Source: Sneathiella glossodoripedis JCM 23214 (lineage in GTDB: Bacteria > Pseudomonadota > Alphaproteobacteria > Sneathiellales > Sneathiellaceae). Taken from it: 64,000 bases of DNA. The notes beneath the pieces were generated by a model that was given only the letters and a program-made list of their open reading frames with translations, made no database searches and was not told the DNA's origin. The translations under genes were made by a program, and so were the position numbers. Shown here piece by piece: positions 47,465 through 58,183 of the stretch. How positions within the stretch are numbered: position 1 is the stretch's first letter; every line of letters starts with the position of its first letter. The stretch is taken from NCBI RefSeq assembly GCF_000616095.1, contig NZ_BAMS01000001.1, forward strand, positions 434,001-498,000. Direction: 5' to 3'.

Positions 47465-47648
47465 ACGGTGGGCTTTTTCCTCTTTTGGAAACACTGTGCT
47501 CAAAAAGTCACAACCTGTTCGACCCGTTGTATAGATAACCATTTCGGCAAATCGATATTTCACACTACAAGCTGTAATAAAATCATCTAATCCCCCTATA
47601 TTTAGTAGAAACAGTCGTTAAATATCGGATTTCCAAAAATCACACCGT

Positions 47649-47672
47649 TTCAGTTGTTGTCGTACAACTGAA
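47649..47672. repeat. Inverted repeat upstream of the DUF3576 gene
   Basis: Perfect 9-bp arms TTCAGTTGT and ACAACTGAA, six-base spacer, 97 bp before the DUF3576 ATG. Could be an operator; no T-run. Confidence 0.45.
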
Positions 47673-47768
47673 CCTGCATTAGACTGGCGCAAAATTGAGG
47701 TTCACCGTTAAAGAACGCTTTGCTTACAGCGTTTCTTCAGATGACTTAGATCCAAAGGGATTTTCGGA

Positions 47769-48326
47769 ATGATTTTGCGAATTTTCAGTCGCACGACAAT
47801 TAGCGTAATTGCCAGTATTGCAGGGCTACTTGCTCTCACTGCTTGTGGCAGTAACCTTGGAACAGACTCTGCCTTTCCCGAATCTGGACCCTCTGGGCAG
47901 GTTTTCCCAGATGGTCGCCCAAAGGAGCGTGAAACAATATTTGGAGAAGGCGGTCTGTTTGGTGGAAGCAAATCACTTAAAGATGGTGAAGGCGGTGGCG
48001 GTATAGGTGTCAACAGCTATTTATGGCGGGCATCTCTGGATACATTATCTTTTATGCCCTTAAGCTCCGCTGACCCATTTGGCGGTGTGATCATTACCGA
48101 CTGGTATTCACCTGCAGAAAGTCCGGGCGAACGGTTTAAAGTAACCGTTTACATTCTGGATCGCCGATTGCGCGCCGATGGCATTAGGGTCTCTGCCTTC
48201 AAACAGAATCTGGATGCCACCAATAATTGGGTGCCAGTTCAGCTCACGCCCAAAACCATTACCAATCTGGAAAATGCCATTTTAAGGCGCGCCCGCGAGC
48301 TCCGTATTGCACGTGAAGGCGAATAA
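47769..48326 (+). CDS. DUF3576 lipoprotein
   Basis: 185-residue predicted lipoprotein: LLALTACGSN is the lipobox (Cys at about residue 26). A G-rich linker (GEGGLFGGSKSLKDGEGGGG) precedes the DUF3576 domain (VNSYLWRASLDTLSFMPLSSADPFGG, TDWYSP). It is found before leuS in alphaproteobacteria; function unknown, envelope-related by neighbourhood (lptE). Confidence 0.88.
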   Translation: MILRIFSRTTISVIASIAGLLALTACGSNLGTDSAFPESGPSGQVFPDGRPKERETIFGEGGLFGGSKSLKDGEGGGGIGVNSYLWRASLDTLSFMPLSSADPFGGVIITDWYSPAESPGERFKVTVYILDRRLRADGIRVSAFKQNLDATNNWVPVQLTPKTITNLENAILRRARELRIAREGE

Positions 48327-48378
48327 ATCACTAACCAATTGTAGTTAATAATCTTTTTAGAAAACGGTCCTGTAAATA

Positions 48379-50937
48379 ATGTCCCGCTATAATGCAAGGG
48401 AAGTTGAAGCCAAATGGCAGTCAACTTGGCAAAACCGAAATACTTTTGAAACGAAAACAGACACCAGCAAACCAAAATATTATGTGCTGGAGATGTTCCC
48501 ATACCCGTCCGGAAATATCCATATCGGGCATGTGAGAAACTATACCATGGGGGATGTTGTTGCCCGTTTCAAACGCGCACGCGGCTTTAATGTTCTGCAC
48601 CCGATGGGTTGGGATGCTTTCGGACTGCCGGCAGAAAATGCAGCACGTGATAAAAAGGTGCATCCGGCTGAATGGACATACGCCAATATAGCCAACATGC
48701 GAAAAGAGCTGAAATCCATGGGCCTCTCTCTTGATTGGAGCAAGGAGCTGGCAACTTGTCATCCCGGCTATTATGGCAAACAACAGAAACTGTTCCTGGA
48801 TTTTCTCGATAAAGGCTTGGTTTACCGAAAAGAAAGCTGGGTGAACTGGGACCCGGTGGATATGACTGTTCTTGCAAACGAACAGGTGATTGACGGCAAA
48901 GGCTGGCGCTCTGGCGCTCTGGTTGAGAAACGAAAACTCAATCAATGGATGTTCCGGATTTCTGACTATAGCGAAGAACTTCTTGAAGGGTTGCAAACAT
49001 TGGACCGCTGGCCCGAAAGGGTTCGCCTGATGCAGGAAAACTGGATCGGTAAATCCAGCGGTGCTCGGGTAAATTTCAAAATCAGCGATCGCAGTGATCA
49101 TCTTGAAATTTATACTACACGGCCTGACACCTTGTATGGGGCCAGCTTTATGGCAGTTGCAGCGGACCATCCATTAACGCAGGAACTTGCCAAATCAAAT
49201 ACGGCCATCGCTGATTTTGTAGCTGAATGCCATCGCATGGGTACAAGTGAGGAAGCCATTGAAAAAGCAGAAAAGAAAGGGGTGGATACCGGACTTTTTG
49301 CAGATCATCCTTTCATAGAAGGTAAAAAGCTTCCGATCTATGTCGCTAATTTTGTGCTGATGGAATATGGAACTGGTGCAATTTTTGGCTGTCCCGGCCA
49401 TGATCAGCGTGATTTTGACTTTGCCACAAAATACAAGTTGGAAATTTCCCGTGTAGTCGCCGGCCCCGGCGGTGAGGAAGGGCCGCTTGAAACAGAACCA
49501 TATATTGGTCCGGGCAAGATTATCAATTCTGACTTTTTAAACGATCTTGAGGTTGAAGAAGCGAAAAAAGCAGCAATTTCAAAGCTTGAAGAACTTGGTT
49601 TGGGATCCGAAACAATTAACTATCGACTACGTGACTGGGGCCTTTCCCGGCAGCGTTATTGGGGCTGCCCCATTCCAGTTGTTCACTGTGACAAATGCGG
49701 GACCGTTCCGGAAAAAGCGGAGAATTTGCCCATAGAATTACCGGAGGATGTAACCTTCGACAAACCCGGCAATCCTCTGGATCATCACCCCACATGGAAA
49801 CAGACGAAATGCCCATCTTGCGGTGCTGACGCTGTTCGCGAAACCGATACCATGGATACCTTTGTTGATAGTTCCTGGTATTTTGCCCGTTTCTGCTCTC
49901 CCCGTGCCGACGAAGCTGTAAGCCGTGAAGATGTCGACTACTGGCTCCCCGTAGATCAGTATATTGGCGGAATTGAACATGCGATTCTGCATCTTCTGTA
50001 TTCCCGCTTTTTCTCCCGTGCGATGAAAGTTACGGGCGCAGTTGATTTTGAAGAACCTTTTGCAGGCCTCTTTACGCAAGGAATGGTCACCCACGAAACA
50101 TATAAAAGCCAATCCGGTGAATGGCTTTTCCCTCAGGATGTAATTACCAATGATGCGGGCGAGCCGGTTCATATTGAAACAGGGGAAAAAGTGATTATTG
50201 GCGGCGTCGAAAAGATGTCCAAGTCCAAAAAGAACGTGGTCGATCCTGCTGAAATAATAGACAAATTTGGTGCAGATGCGGCCCGCTGGTTTGTTCTCTC
50301 TGACAGTCCACCTGACCGCGATATGGAATGGACGGATGCTGGCGCTACCGGTGCGTGGCGCTTCAAACAGCGCCTCTATAAATTTATCCATGAAAACCTG
50401 GAAAATGCAGCGGATTTAAATGCTGACGAACCGACTGAATTCTCTGGCGAAGCACTAGCGCTCCGCCGCGAAACGCATAAGACCCTAGCCTCGGTTACAG
50501 ACAGCATAGAAAAGCTTCATTTTAATACGGCAATTGCCCGTATTTACGAATTTATGAAGACTCTCTCTGAGTTTCGCAGTACCGGTGAAGACGGAGCCTG
50601 GGCCCTCAGAGAAGCGATGGAAGTCATGGTTTCAATTGTGGGACCAATGATGCCGCACCTTGCTGAAGAATTATGGGAATTACTGGGTCACACGGAAATC
50701 CTTGCAGACAGCCCTTGGCCAACCGTCATCGATGAACTTACAGTCGATGATACTGTGACAATCGCTGTTCAGGTAAAAGGAAAATTGCGTGGCACTATTG
50801 AAGTTCCCAAGGATGAAGACAAGGCTAAAGTCGAAGCCATGGCTCTCGCCGAAGAAAATGTAAAAAGATTTATCGGCGATGCCACAATTCGCAAAGTTAT
50901 TGTAGTCCCCAACAGGATTGTAAACATTGTTATATAG
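48379..50937 (+). CDS. leuS: Leucyl-tRNA synthetase
   Basis: Class I synthetase charging tRNA-Leu, 852 residues. HIGH signature in [10 protein letters not shown] (about residue 42), CP1 editing domain with [34 protein letters not shown] loop EKMSKSKKN (about residue 616), anticodon-binding and C-terminal domains complete. First gene of the leuS-lptE-holA operon. Confidence 0.97.
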   Translation: MSRYNAREVEAKWQSTWQNRNTFETKTDTSKPKYYVLEMFPYPSGNIHIGHVRNYTMGDVVARFKRARGFNVLHPMGWDAFGLPAENAARDKKVHPAEWTYANIANMRKELKSMGLSLDWSKELATCHPGYYGKQQKLFLDFLDKGLVYRKESWVNWDPVDMTVLANEQVIDGKGWRSGALVEKRKLNQWMFRISDYSEELLEGLQTLDRWPERVRLMQENWIGKSSGARVNFKISDRSDHLEIYTTRPDTLYGASFMAVAADHPLTQELAKSNTAIADFVAECHRMGTSEEAIEKAEKKGVDTGLFADHPFIEGKKLPIYVANFVLMEYGTGAIFGCPGHDQRDFDFATKYKLEISRVVAGPGGEEGPLETEPYIGPGKIINSDFLNDLEVEEAKKAAISKLEELGLGSETINYRLRDWGLSRQRYWGCPIPVVHCDKCGTVPEKAENLPIELPEDVTFDKPGNPLDHHPTWKQTKCPSCGADAVRETDTMDTFVDSSWYFARFCSPRADEAVSREDVDYWLPVDQYIGGIEHAILHLLYSRFFSRAMKVTGAVDFEEPFAGLFTQGMVTHETYKSQSGEWLFPQDVITNDAGEPVHIETGEKVIIGGVEKMSKSKKNVVDPAEIIDKFGADAARWFVLSDSPPDRDMEWTDAGATGAWRFKQRLYKFIHENLENAADLNADEPTEFSGEALALRRETHKTLASVTDSIEKLHFNTAIARIYEFMKTLSEFRSTGEDGAWALREAMEVMVSIVGPMMPHLAEELWELLGHTEILADSPWPTVIDELTVDDTVTIAVQVKGKLRGTIEVPKDEDKAKVEAMALAEENVKRFIGDATIRKVIVVPNRIVNIVI

Positions 50938-51421
50938 AACACTGGCTTTATTTGGTATTCTCTTTCTGGTTGCTGCATGTGGCTTTCAGCCGCTCTATGG
51001 CCGCCAGACAGAGAATGCTAAAGTTACCTATGCTCTTGATCAAACCTATATATTGCCAATCGACGGGCGCGTTGGACAAATTGTCCGTAATCATCTGCTA
51101 GATAAAGTCAGCCCCAGAAGCCTTCCTTCAAACGCAGCATATCAACTTCAGGTCAGAATTCGTGAGGAAAAAGAAAATCTTGCTATCGATCGGAGCAACA
51201 GTTCCAACCGTAATAACCTGACGCTGAGAGCTAACTACCAACTACTGGACTCCACCGGAAAAAATATAGTTTATCAAGGATCTGCACAAGCAATTGCGTC
51301 TTTTAATATTGTTGATTCAGACTTCGCTAACCTAGCAGCTGAAAAAAATGCTCAAAAACGATCTGCCATAGTTTTATCCGAAGAAATCCACCGGCAGTTG
51401 TCTGTATATTTTTCCCGGTAA
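50927..51421 (+). CDS. lptE: LPS-assembly lipoprotein LptE, TTG start
   Basis: Outer-membrane lipoprotein that plugs LptD. Lipobox [13 protein letters not shown] with the conserved CGFQPLYG sequence (Cys at residue 18); 164 residues. The TTG at 50927 overlaps the last leuS codons by 11 bp, and no in-frame ATG could replace it without losing the signal peptide, so TTG is the start. AGGAT lies about ten bases upstream. Confidence 0.92.
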   Translation: MLYRTLALFGILFLVAACGFQPLYGRQTENAKVTYALDQTYILPIDGRVGQIVRNHLLDKVSPRSLPSNAAYQLQVRIREEKENLAIDRSNSSNRNNLTLRANYQLLDSTGKNIVYQGSAQAIASFNIVDSDFANLAAEKNAQKRSAIVLSEEIHRQLSVYFSR

Positions 51422-51426
51422 TTCCT

Positions 51427-52443
51427 ATGGAATTTCGTTCTGGTCAAATTAAAGCTTTTTTCAATACACCAGATAAAACACGACGAGTGTTTTTAATTTA
51501 CGGTCAGGATGAAGGACTTGTTCGGGAATATGGCAAAAAAATTGCGCTAACCGCTGTTGCTTCCCTTGATGACCCTTTTTGCTATAGCGAACTGGATGCA
51601 ACATCCTTAAGTGATGATCCCGCAAGGCTTCGTGATGAGATAGAAGCCATTTCCATGATGGGCGGTGAACGCGTCGTCCGCTTGAGAAATGTATCTAATG
51701 CACATGCAAAACTGATCACAAATGTACTGGACGCAGATTTTTCCAATACGCTCCTCATATGTGAAGCTGGAGACCTAAAAAAAACAGCCGCTCTGGTAAA
51801 GGCAGTAAATTCGCTGAATTTTGGTGCGATAATTGCCTGCTACCGTGACAAATCACAGGATATTCTGTCTCTAATCAATGAAATTCTGGGCGGCGCAAAT
51901 ATTCCCGTACCCACCGACGTGCTGGAGTATCTGAAATCAAGTCTGGGAAGTGACAGGGCAATCTCCCGACAAGAGCTTGAAAAGCTTCAGCAATACAAAG
52001 GCAACGACACCTCACCCCTCACCCTTCAGGAAGTTAAATCAATCGTCGGAGATAACTCTGCTGAAAGCGTTTTTGATGTCATAGATGCAACTTTGTTTGG
52101 TGACCTGCCCAAACTTGAATATGCCATTGATAAAGCATTCTTCGCTGGGGAATCAGCTATTACTTTTCTTCGCCTTGCCCAAAATCAGCTCAAACAACTC
52201 CACAAAGCCGCAGCTTTTATTTCAAAAGGCACACCCGCTAATATAGCTGTAAAAAAAGCAGGTATTGCTCCTTTTAATCAGCAGAAAGCACTTGCTCAAA
52301 TCGGCCGTAAAACGGCGGCTCATTTTGCACAATGCCTGGACATCATCCTGCAAGCTGAAATTGAATGTAAAAAAACGGGAATGCCCGCCGAAACTTTCTG
52401 CAGGCGTGCCCTCCTAAGGGTAGCCATGGCTAACCGGCGTTAG
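51427..52443 (+). CDS. holA: DNA polymerase III delta subunit
   Basis: Clamp-loader subunit that opens the beta ring. RVFLIYGQDEGLVREYGKKI at the N-terminus, LLICEAGDLKKTAALVKAV, and the C-terminal helical collar (FLRLAQNQLKQLHKAA, then CRRALLRVAMA). 338 residues, standard. Five bases after lptE; convergent with parB. Confidence 0.93.
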   Translation: MEFRSGQIKAFFNTPDKTRRVFLIYGQDEGLVREYGKKIALTAVASLDDPFCYSELDATSLSDDPARLRDEIEAISMMGGERVVRLRNVSNAHAKLITNVLDADFSNTLLICEAGDLKKTAALVKAVNSLNFGAIIACYRDKSQDILSLINEILGGANIPVPTDVLEYLKSSLGSDRAISRQELEKLQQYKGNDTSPLTLQEVKSIVGDNSAESVFDVIDATLFGDLPKLEYAIDKAFFAGESAITFLRLAQNQLKQLHKAAAFISKGTPANIAVKKAGIAPFNQQKALAQIGRKTAAHFAQCLDIILQAEIECKKTGMPAETFCRRALLRVAMANRR

Positions 52444-52456
52444 CTAAGCTATTGAT

Positions 52457-53406
52457 TTAATGGAAGTCTTCATCAAGAGCAGATTGGATACTTCCTTCAA
52501 AAGCATCCTCTTCTTCTTCTTGCTCTGTAACTTGACGAGAGATACGACGACATATTTCATCCAATTGATCGATGTGATCATAGGCAATCGATATTTGGCC
52601 GCAACCCTTTGATTTATCATGAGAAATCGAAACTTTCATCCCAATTGCCGCTGATAAATCCTGTTCTAGAGCGAGCGCATCCTGATCCTTCGTACTGCGG
52701 GGCGCTGAGGGCGCTCTATTTGAGGGTTTTTTAGAGACAATTTTCTCAATTTCTCGAACTGAAAGACCATCAATCAAAACACGGCGAGCCAGTTTATCGG
52801 GATTATCCGACATCAGGATGGCGCGGCCAGCACCTGCACTAATTGCTCCCGAGCTTACCAAACCTTTGACCGTTTCCGGTAGCGCGAGCAACCTTAGTGT
52901 ATTTGCAATATGTGATCGACTCTTACCAAGTTGTTTTGCTAATTGATCCTGTGTGTAAGAATATTCATCCATGAGCCGGCGATACCCTTCAGCTCTTCTA
53001 TGGGAGACAAATCCTCACGCTGAATATTCTCGATAATCGCAATTTCAAGACTATCCGTATCGCTCAGATCTTTAATAATGACAGGAACTTCATGAAGTTG
53101 AGCAATCTGTGCGGCCCGCCAACGGCGTTCTCCCGCAATTATCTGATAAGATCCATTGCCACTGGGATCGCGACGAACCAGAATTGGTTGCAAAACACCT
53201 TTATCCGCAATTGAATCAGCAAGACTTTCCAACGCTTCCTGATCCCAAAGCTGACGCGGCTGAAAAGGACTTGGATGTAGTTGGTCTATTGGAACCTCCT
53301 TGGAGGTTCTGACCCGATCCAGTTCCGAATAATCGGCGGCAACATCATCCCCAAGAAGAGCAGACAGGCCCCGTCCCAGTTTCTTTTTTCCAGTATCGTC
53401 AGACAT
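52457..53406 (-). CDS. parB: Chromosome partitioning protein ParB, frameshifted
   Basis: CTP-dependent clamp that loads at parS. N-terminal KKKLGRGLSALLG; the CTP site GERRWRAAQ (about residue 103) and IENIQREDLSPIEE; HTH with QLAKQLGKSRSHIAN. The frame breaks at about 52993: GAG CTG should be GAG GCT G, giving the canonical EEAEGYRRLMDEYSYTQ and total 316 residues. The uncorrected parts are 155 and 171 residues. ParB is usually essential or strongly required here, so an error is more likely than a broken gene. Four parS sites are in the window. Confidence 0.95.
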
Positions 53407-53436
53407 TTTCGTTTAACCGTTAGTAGCAGACTTGCA

Positions 53437-54240
53437 TCAGGCAGCAAACTGGCGTTTTTCACGCCGAATGACCTCACTTGCCAATTTAATATAGGCTTGG
53501 CTTCCAGCGCAACGATGATCATAAATCAATGCAGGCTTACCATGGCTGGGAGCCTCTGAAACCCTAACATTTCTGGGGATTACAGTCTGATAAACTTTAT
53601 CACCTAAATATTCTCTTACATCTTGAGCAACCTGATCGGAAAGCTTGTTTCGCTTGTCGAACATAGTCAGCACAACACCCTGAATTTCCAAGGAAGGATT
53701 TAATGTTGTCCGAACCCGTTCGATGGTTTTGATTAACAAACTCAATCCTTCAAGCGCAAAAAATTCGCATTGAAGCGGCACGATGACAGACTGCACAGCA
53801 ACAAGGGCATTTAAAGTCAGTAGATTGAGCGACGGCGGGCAGTCAAACAGAATATAATCATAATTCCCTTTGATTGGCGCAAGCGCTTCTACCAGCCTGT
53901 GGCTTCTTCGGTCCATTTCAATCAGCTCAAGCTCGGCACCTGTTAAATCAGGTGTCGAAGGAACCAGGTCCAGATTAGGAATAACACTCTCGCAGACCGC
54001 ATCAGCCATAGGAATATGGCCCATGATCACATCATATACGTTTTTCTCGCGATTAAATCGGTCAACCCCAAGTCCAGTGCTTGCATTTCCCTGTGGATCA
54101 ATATCAACAATCAAAACAGATTTACCGACAGCAGCCAAAGCTGTCGCCAGATTAATGGCTGTTGTTGTCTTACCAACTCCACCTTTTTGATTTGCTATGG
54201 CTAAAATTCTTGATGATCCAACAATGCGAAGCTCTTCCAT
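53437..54240 (-). CDS. parA: Chromosome partitioning ATPase ParA
   Basis: Deviant Walker A ATPase that moves ParB-parS complexes along the nucleoid. ANQKGGVGKTTTAINLA (residues 16-32), DIDPQGNASTGLG, DYILFDCPPSLNLLTLNAL are diagnostic of the chromosomal, short-N-terminus (Soj) type. 267 residues. Upstream of parB, 30 bp apart. Confidence 0.96.
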   Translation of the reverse strand: MEELRIVGSSRILAIANQKGGVGKTTTAINLATALAAVGKSVLIVDIDPQGNASTGLGVDRFNREKNVYDVIMGHIPMADAVCESVIPNLDLVPSTPDLTGAELELIEMDRRSHRLVEALAPIKGNYDYILFDCPPSLNLLTLNALVAVQSVIVPLQCEFFALEGLSLLIKTIERVRTTLNPSLEIQGVVLTMFDKRNKLSDQVAQDVREYLGDKVYQTVIPRNVRVSEAPSHGKPALIYDHRCAGSQAYIKLASEVIRREKRQFAA

Positions 54241-54253
54241 GATGCCCCCTCAC

Positions 54254-54859
54254 CTATAGCGGGCGGACATCCTTCAATTGCAGGACGCAGCCCTCAGAAC
54301 TGGATAGACTTGTATGCTTAACTGGGGTCATTCTCCAACATTTTGCGGCTTTGGTCAATTCCGCATCTACATCTTGTCCCTTTAAAAACAAAAAGGTTGT
54401 TTTTTCAGTCGCAAACGGATGCGCCAATTCCAGCAATTTTTCAAGAGATGCAAGCGCTCTTGCAGAAATTATATCAGCATTAAAAGGGTCAATTGCTTCA
54501 ATTCTTTTAGTATGAACTGTGATTTTGGTCGATGTTTCACGTGAAACTTCTCGCATGAACTGGCATTTTCTGAGGTCACTTTCGATGACATGCACGTCAT
54601 AATCTGATGCCATAGCAACCACTAGGGCCGGGAAACCGGCCCCACTACCAAGATCAACCCATGTACCCTTATCTTGCGGCGCATATTTTAATATCTGAAA
54701 ACTATCAAGAATATGCCTCTCCCACACATGAGGAAGAGTAGATTTACTAACCAGATTTATAGCCCGTTGCCACTTCTTGAGAAGCTCGACATAAATTCTT
54801 AGTTTATCCAGTGTTTCACGTGAAACACCGGTAAGGGATTGGAATTCCTGTTCCTGCAT
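54254..54859 (-). CDS. rsmG: 16S rRNA (guanine527-N7)-methyltransferase RsmG
   Basis: Methylates G527 of 16S rRNA using SAM; 201 residues. VDLGSGAGFPALVVA is the SAM loop, and HVWERHILDS precedes it. Two parS sites lie inside the gene and encode the VSRET tract seen twice: TGVSRETLDKL and REVSRETSTK. Between mnmG (9 bp) and parA (13 bp). Confidence 0.95.
   Translation of the reverse strand: MQEQEFQSLTGVSRETLDKLRIYVELLKKWQRAINLVSKSTLPHVWERHILDSFQILKYAPQDKGTWVDLGSGAGFPALVVAMASDYDVHVIESDLRKCQFMREVSRETSTKITVHTKRIEAIDPFNADIISARALASLEKLLELAHPFATEKTTFLFLKGQDVDAELTKAAKCWRMTPVKHTSLSSSEGCVLQLKDVRPL
54533..54548. other. parS: parS site 1 (within rsmG)
   Basis: TGTTTCACGTGAAACT, 15 of 16 bases of the consensus palindrome TGTTTCACGTGAAACA, inside rsmG. 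Confidence 0.9.
54812..54827. other. parS: parS site 2 (within rsmG)
   Basis: Perfect TGTTTCACGTGAAACA, inside rsmG near its 5' end. Confidence 0.95.
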
Positions 54860-54868
54860 ATTAATAGG

Positions 54869-56732
54869 TTATCCTGCCACTTTCCGGTGGTCCCCGCGCT
54901 TCACATAAGATAGCAAAGCGGTGAGTGCAGCGGGCGTAACACCTGAAATACGGGCCGCCTGCCCTAAAGTGTCTGGACGAGTATCTTTTAGCTTTTGGGT
55001 TACCTCACTCGACAACCCACCAATTTTTTCGTAATCAATGTCCGCTGGCAAAATCAGGGCTTCATCTTTTCGGAATTCTCTGATGTCGGCTTTCTGACGA
55101 TCCAGATACCCTTTATATTGGGCGTCAATTGCGATCTGTTCGAGAATTTCCTTGGAAAAAGATTCTGTTTCCGGCCATATGGCAGCAATTTCTGTAAGAC
55201 CGATATCTGGATAAGCCAAAAGGTCAGATGCAGAACGCCGAACACCATCCTGATTTACATTCAATCCTTTGGACCTGGCTTCATTCGGTGTCATATCCAA
55301 GCTATCAAACAGCTCTCTGGCACGAGTCAAATCAGCCTGTTTCTGATCAAAGGCACGTTTTCTTTCTTGTCCAACACAGCCAATTTCGATCCCAAGTCCA
55401 GTAAGGCGCGCATCTGCATTATCCGCACGTAGGATCAAACGATACTCAGCACGAGAGGTAAACATGCGATAAGGCTCCTTCGTCCCGCGGGTAACCAGAT
55501 CATCGATCATTACACCCATATACATCCGCCCGATCCAGAATGAAGGCGCCCTCTCCTCCTGCAGCTCGCGCTGCATTAATTCCGGCAAGCAGGCCCTGTG
55601 CAGCCGCTTCTTCATATCCGGTTGTTCCGTTTATCTGGCCTGCCAGATAAAGGTTTTTGAGTTTACGGGTCTCAAGTGTATGGCGAAGCTCTCTCGGATC
55701 CACAAAATCATACTCAATGGCATAGCCAGCTTGATAAAACTCTACTTTTTCAAGGCCTGGAATAGACCTTAAAAATTCTACCTGAACATCAGCTGGCAAA
55801 GATGTTGACATTCCGTTCGGATAGATCGTGTCAACATCCAACCCTTCAGGCTCCAGAAAGATCTGATGGCTCGTTTTGTCTGCGAAACGAACTACCTTGT
55901 CCTCTATCGAGGGGCAGTATCTTGGGCCAGTTCCTGTAATATCACCAGAATACATTGGGGCCCGATGTAAATTGTCACGGATCACCTGATGAGTGGCTTC
56001 AGTTGTATATGTAATATGACAGGGGATCTGTGGTGTGGTGATTTCCTTCGTCAGGAAAGAAAACGGAACAGGTTCTTCATCACCGGGTTGTTCTTCCAGA
56101 ACTGACCAGTTTATGGTTTTCCCATCCAGTCGAGCCGGAGTTCCAGTTTTAAGGCGTCCCAATTCAAAACCAGCCCGCTCCAAAGTAACGGAAAGTCCGT
56201 TCGACGGATCATCCCCTATCCGACCTGCCGGAATTTTAGTCTCGCCCATATGGATCAGGCCACGCAAAAATGTACCCGTTGTCAGGATAACCTTAGCGCA
56301 TTTGATGACTGTTCCATCGCCAGTCACAACACCGACAACCTCACCTTGCTCTACGATCAGATCTTCAACGGCACCGGCTTTGATCGTCAGGTTTTCCTGA
56401 TTGCCAAGAATGTCCTGCATGGCTGCCTTGTACAATTTTCGATCCGACTGAGCACGAGGTCCCCTTACTGCAGGTCCCTTACGCCGATTCAGCAATCGAA
56501 ACTGTATACCAGCCGCATCAGCCACACGACCCATCACACCGTCCAGAGCATCAATCTCTCGAACCAGATGGCCTTTACCCAAACCACCAATTGCGGGATT
56601 ACAGGACATCGCGCCAATTGTATCCAGCTTATGAGTGAGAAGGAGGGTATTAGCACCCATGCGTGCAGATGCCGCGGCCGCTTCACAGCCTGCGTGTCCT
56701 CCGCCAATTACAATTACGTCATATACAGTCAT
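54869..56732 (-). CDS. mnmG: tRNA uridine-5-carboxymethylaminomethyl modification enzyme MnmG (GidA), frameshifted
   Basis: FAD enzyme that, with MnmE, makes cmnm5U34 in t[20 protein letters not shown] is the FAD motif; [21 protein letters not shown] and SPFSF-like and [12 protein letters not shown] segments are standard. About 620 residues in all. The frame breaks near 55510: after DRADVY the family sequence [20 protein letters not shown] continues in another frame. Unlike the other broken genes this needs two bases added (or one removed), for example a lost GT of a GTGT pair. Start ATG at 56732. Confidence 0.95.
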
Positions 56733-56809
56733 GAGCGCCAATTTATGAATAGAAAAGAAAAAGTCAAAGCAATAATACAGTTGGTGAAAAATGGAGTTCT
56801 TATTGTCAG

Positions 56810-56825
56810 TGTTTCACGTGAAACA
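56810..56825. other. parS: parS site 3 (mnmG-mnmE gap)
   Basis: Perfect TGTTTCACGTGAAACA in the 106-bp gap between mnmE and mnmG. Confidence 0.95.
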
Positions 56826-56838
56826 CACGATTGATCCG

Positions 56839-58170
56839 CTATTTTCCGATACAAAAATCACCGAAGACAACGTCCAGAATATCTTCAACATCCACGCGCC
56901 CTGTGATTCGCCCTAAAGCCCGCACCGCCAGCCGCACATCCTCAGCCGCTAGTTCCGGGTCCCCCGCCAGCTCAAAACGATTTAGTGATTGAACACAATC
57001 CTCCAACGCCTGACGGTGGCGGACCCGTGTCAGGGAAGGTGCACCGGAAACATCCAGCTTCGAGACAACATCTTTTTCCAGTTGGTTCAGAAAGGAATCC
57101 AACCCCTCACCTGTTTTTACCGACAGTACAAACTCACGCGGGTTACCAGATACCTCAATGTCCTTGGACAGGCTGGTTTTATCTGCCTTATTATACAAAC
57201 GGTAAGAGCTAGAGCTGGCAAGATCTGGAAATTCAATAGCAGCATCAACCCCGTCAGCCGCGTCCGTCATGAAGATGAGAATATCCGCAGCCTCAGCTCG
57301 CGCCCGCGCGCGACGCACTCCCTCCTGCTCTATCTGATCGGTTGCTTCGCGAATTCCAGCTGTATCAGCGATAGTTACCGGGTATCCCGCAAGATCCAGA
57401 TGCACTTCCACAATGTCACGGGTGGTCCCCGCCTGATCAGAAACAATTGCCGCTTCTTTACGAGCAAGTTTATTCAGCAGGCTGGATTTTCCAACATTTG
57501 GCGCGCCTAGAATAACAACATCCAAGCCCTCGCGTATTTTCTCTCCCCGATGCCCATCCGCTAGATGTTTTTCAATTTCCTCCCGAAGAACTACTATTTT
57601 AGGAGCGATAGCGCCCGCTACCCCCTCCGGCAAGTCTTCGTCGGGAAAATCAATATCCGCCTCCAGATGGGCGAGACTGGCAATCAGCTCTTCTCGCCAT
57701 TTGGTATAAATTGCACCCAATGATCCGCGCATTTGACGAAGGGCCTGCTGATGTTGTGCGTGAGTTTCCGCATTCACCAGATCCCCGATCCCTTCTGCTT
57801 CAGTCAAATCCAAACGACCGTGTTCAAAAGCCCGGCGAGTAAATTCACCCGGCTCGGCAATTCGAAAACCGTCCAGTTTTGAAAGTTCCTCCATCAAAGA
57901 AGCAACAATGGCCGGGCCCCCATGCAAATGTATTTCCAGAACATCTTCGCCTGTAAAGCTACCCGGACCTTTAAAAGGAATAACAAGTGCCTCATCAATG
58001 AGAAACGACCTATCACATGAGTAAATATCCCGCACGGATGCCATCCTGTTAGCGGGTCTTGGCTTATCTGTCAGTTTATCAAGTGCGCTCAACGCCTGCG
58101 GTCCGGAAATGCGTATAACACAAATCCCTGCCCGGCCTCTACCGCTGGCGGTTGCGAAAATGGTATCCAT
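56839..58170 (-). CDS. mnmE: tRNA modification GTPase MnmE (TrmE)
   Basis: Partner of MnmG in tRNA wobble-uridine modification; 443 residues. Formyl-THF-binding N-terminal domain (MDTIFATASGRGRAG), then helices, G domain with GAPNVGKSSL, DTAGIREATD and NKAD, and the C-terminal CIGK with the conserved cysteine. Start ATG 58170; the frame runs further up, into the DUF6489 gene. Confidence 0.96.
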   Translation of the reverse strand: MDTIFATASGRGRAGICVIRISGPQALSALDKLTDKPRPANRMASVRDIYSCDRSFLIDEALVIPFKGPGSFTGEDVLEIHLHGGPAIVASLMEELSKLDGFRIAEPGEFTRRAFEHGRLDLTEAEGIGDLVNAETHAQHQQALRQMRGSLGAIYTKWREELIASLAHLEADIDFPDEDLPEGVAGAIAPKIVVLREEIEKHLADGHRGEKIREGLDVVILGAPNVGKSSLLNKLARKEAAIVSDQAGTTRDIVEVHLDLAGYPVTIADTAGIREATDQIEQEGVRRARARAEAADILIFMTDAADGVDAAIEFPDLASSSSYRLYNKADKTSLSKDIEVSGNPREFVLSVKTGEGLDSFLNQLEKDVVSKLDVSGAPSLTRVRHRQALEDCVQSLNRFELAGDPELAAEDVRLAVRALGRITGRVDVEDILDVVFGDFCIGK

Positions 58171-58183
58171 CAATGTACGGTGC

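Larger units (their letters stand above)
47343..47768. other. 426-bp intergenic region between the porin and DUF3576 genes, holding two inverted repeats
   Basis: No gene is seen. It is AT-rich and must contain the divergent promoters. It holds a perfect 12-bp palindrome (47453-47464, porin side) and an 18-base arm pair TTCAGTTGT/ACAACTGAA (47649-47672, DUF3576 side). Confidence 0.6.

Noticed and set aside
48421-49170. 249-residue minus-strand ORF
   Set aside because: Wholly antisense to leuS, with no ribosome site or family pattern; the same applies to the ORF at 49738-50391.
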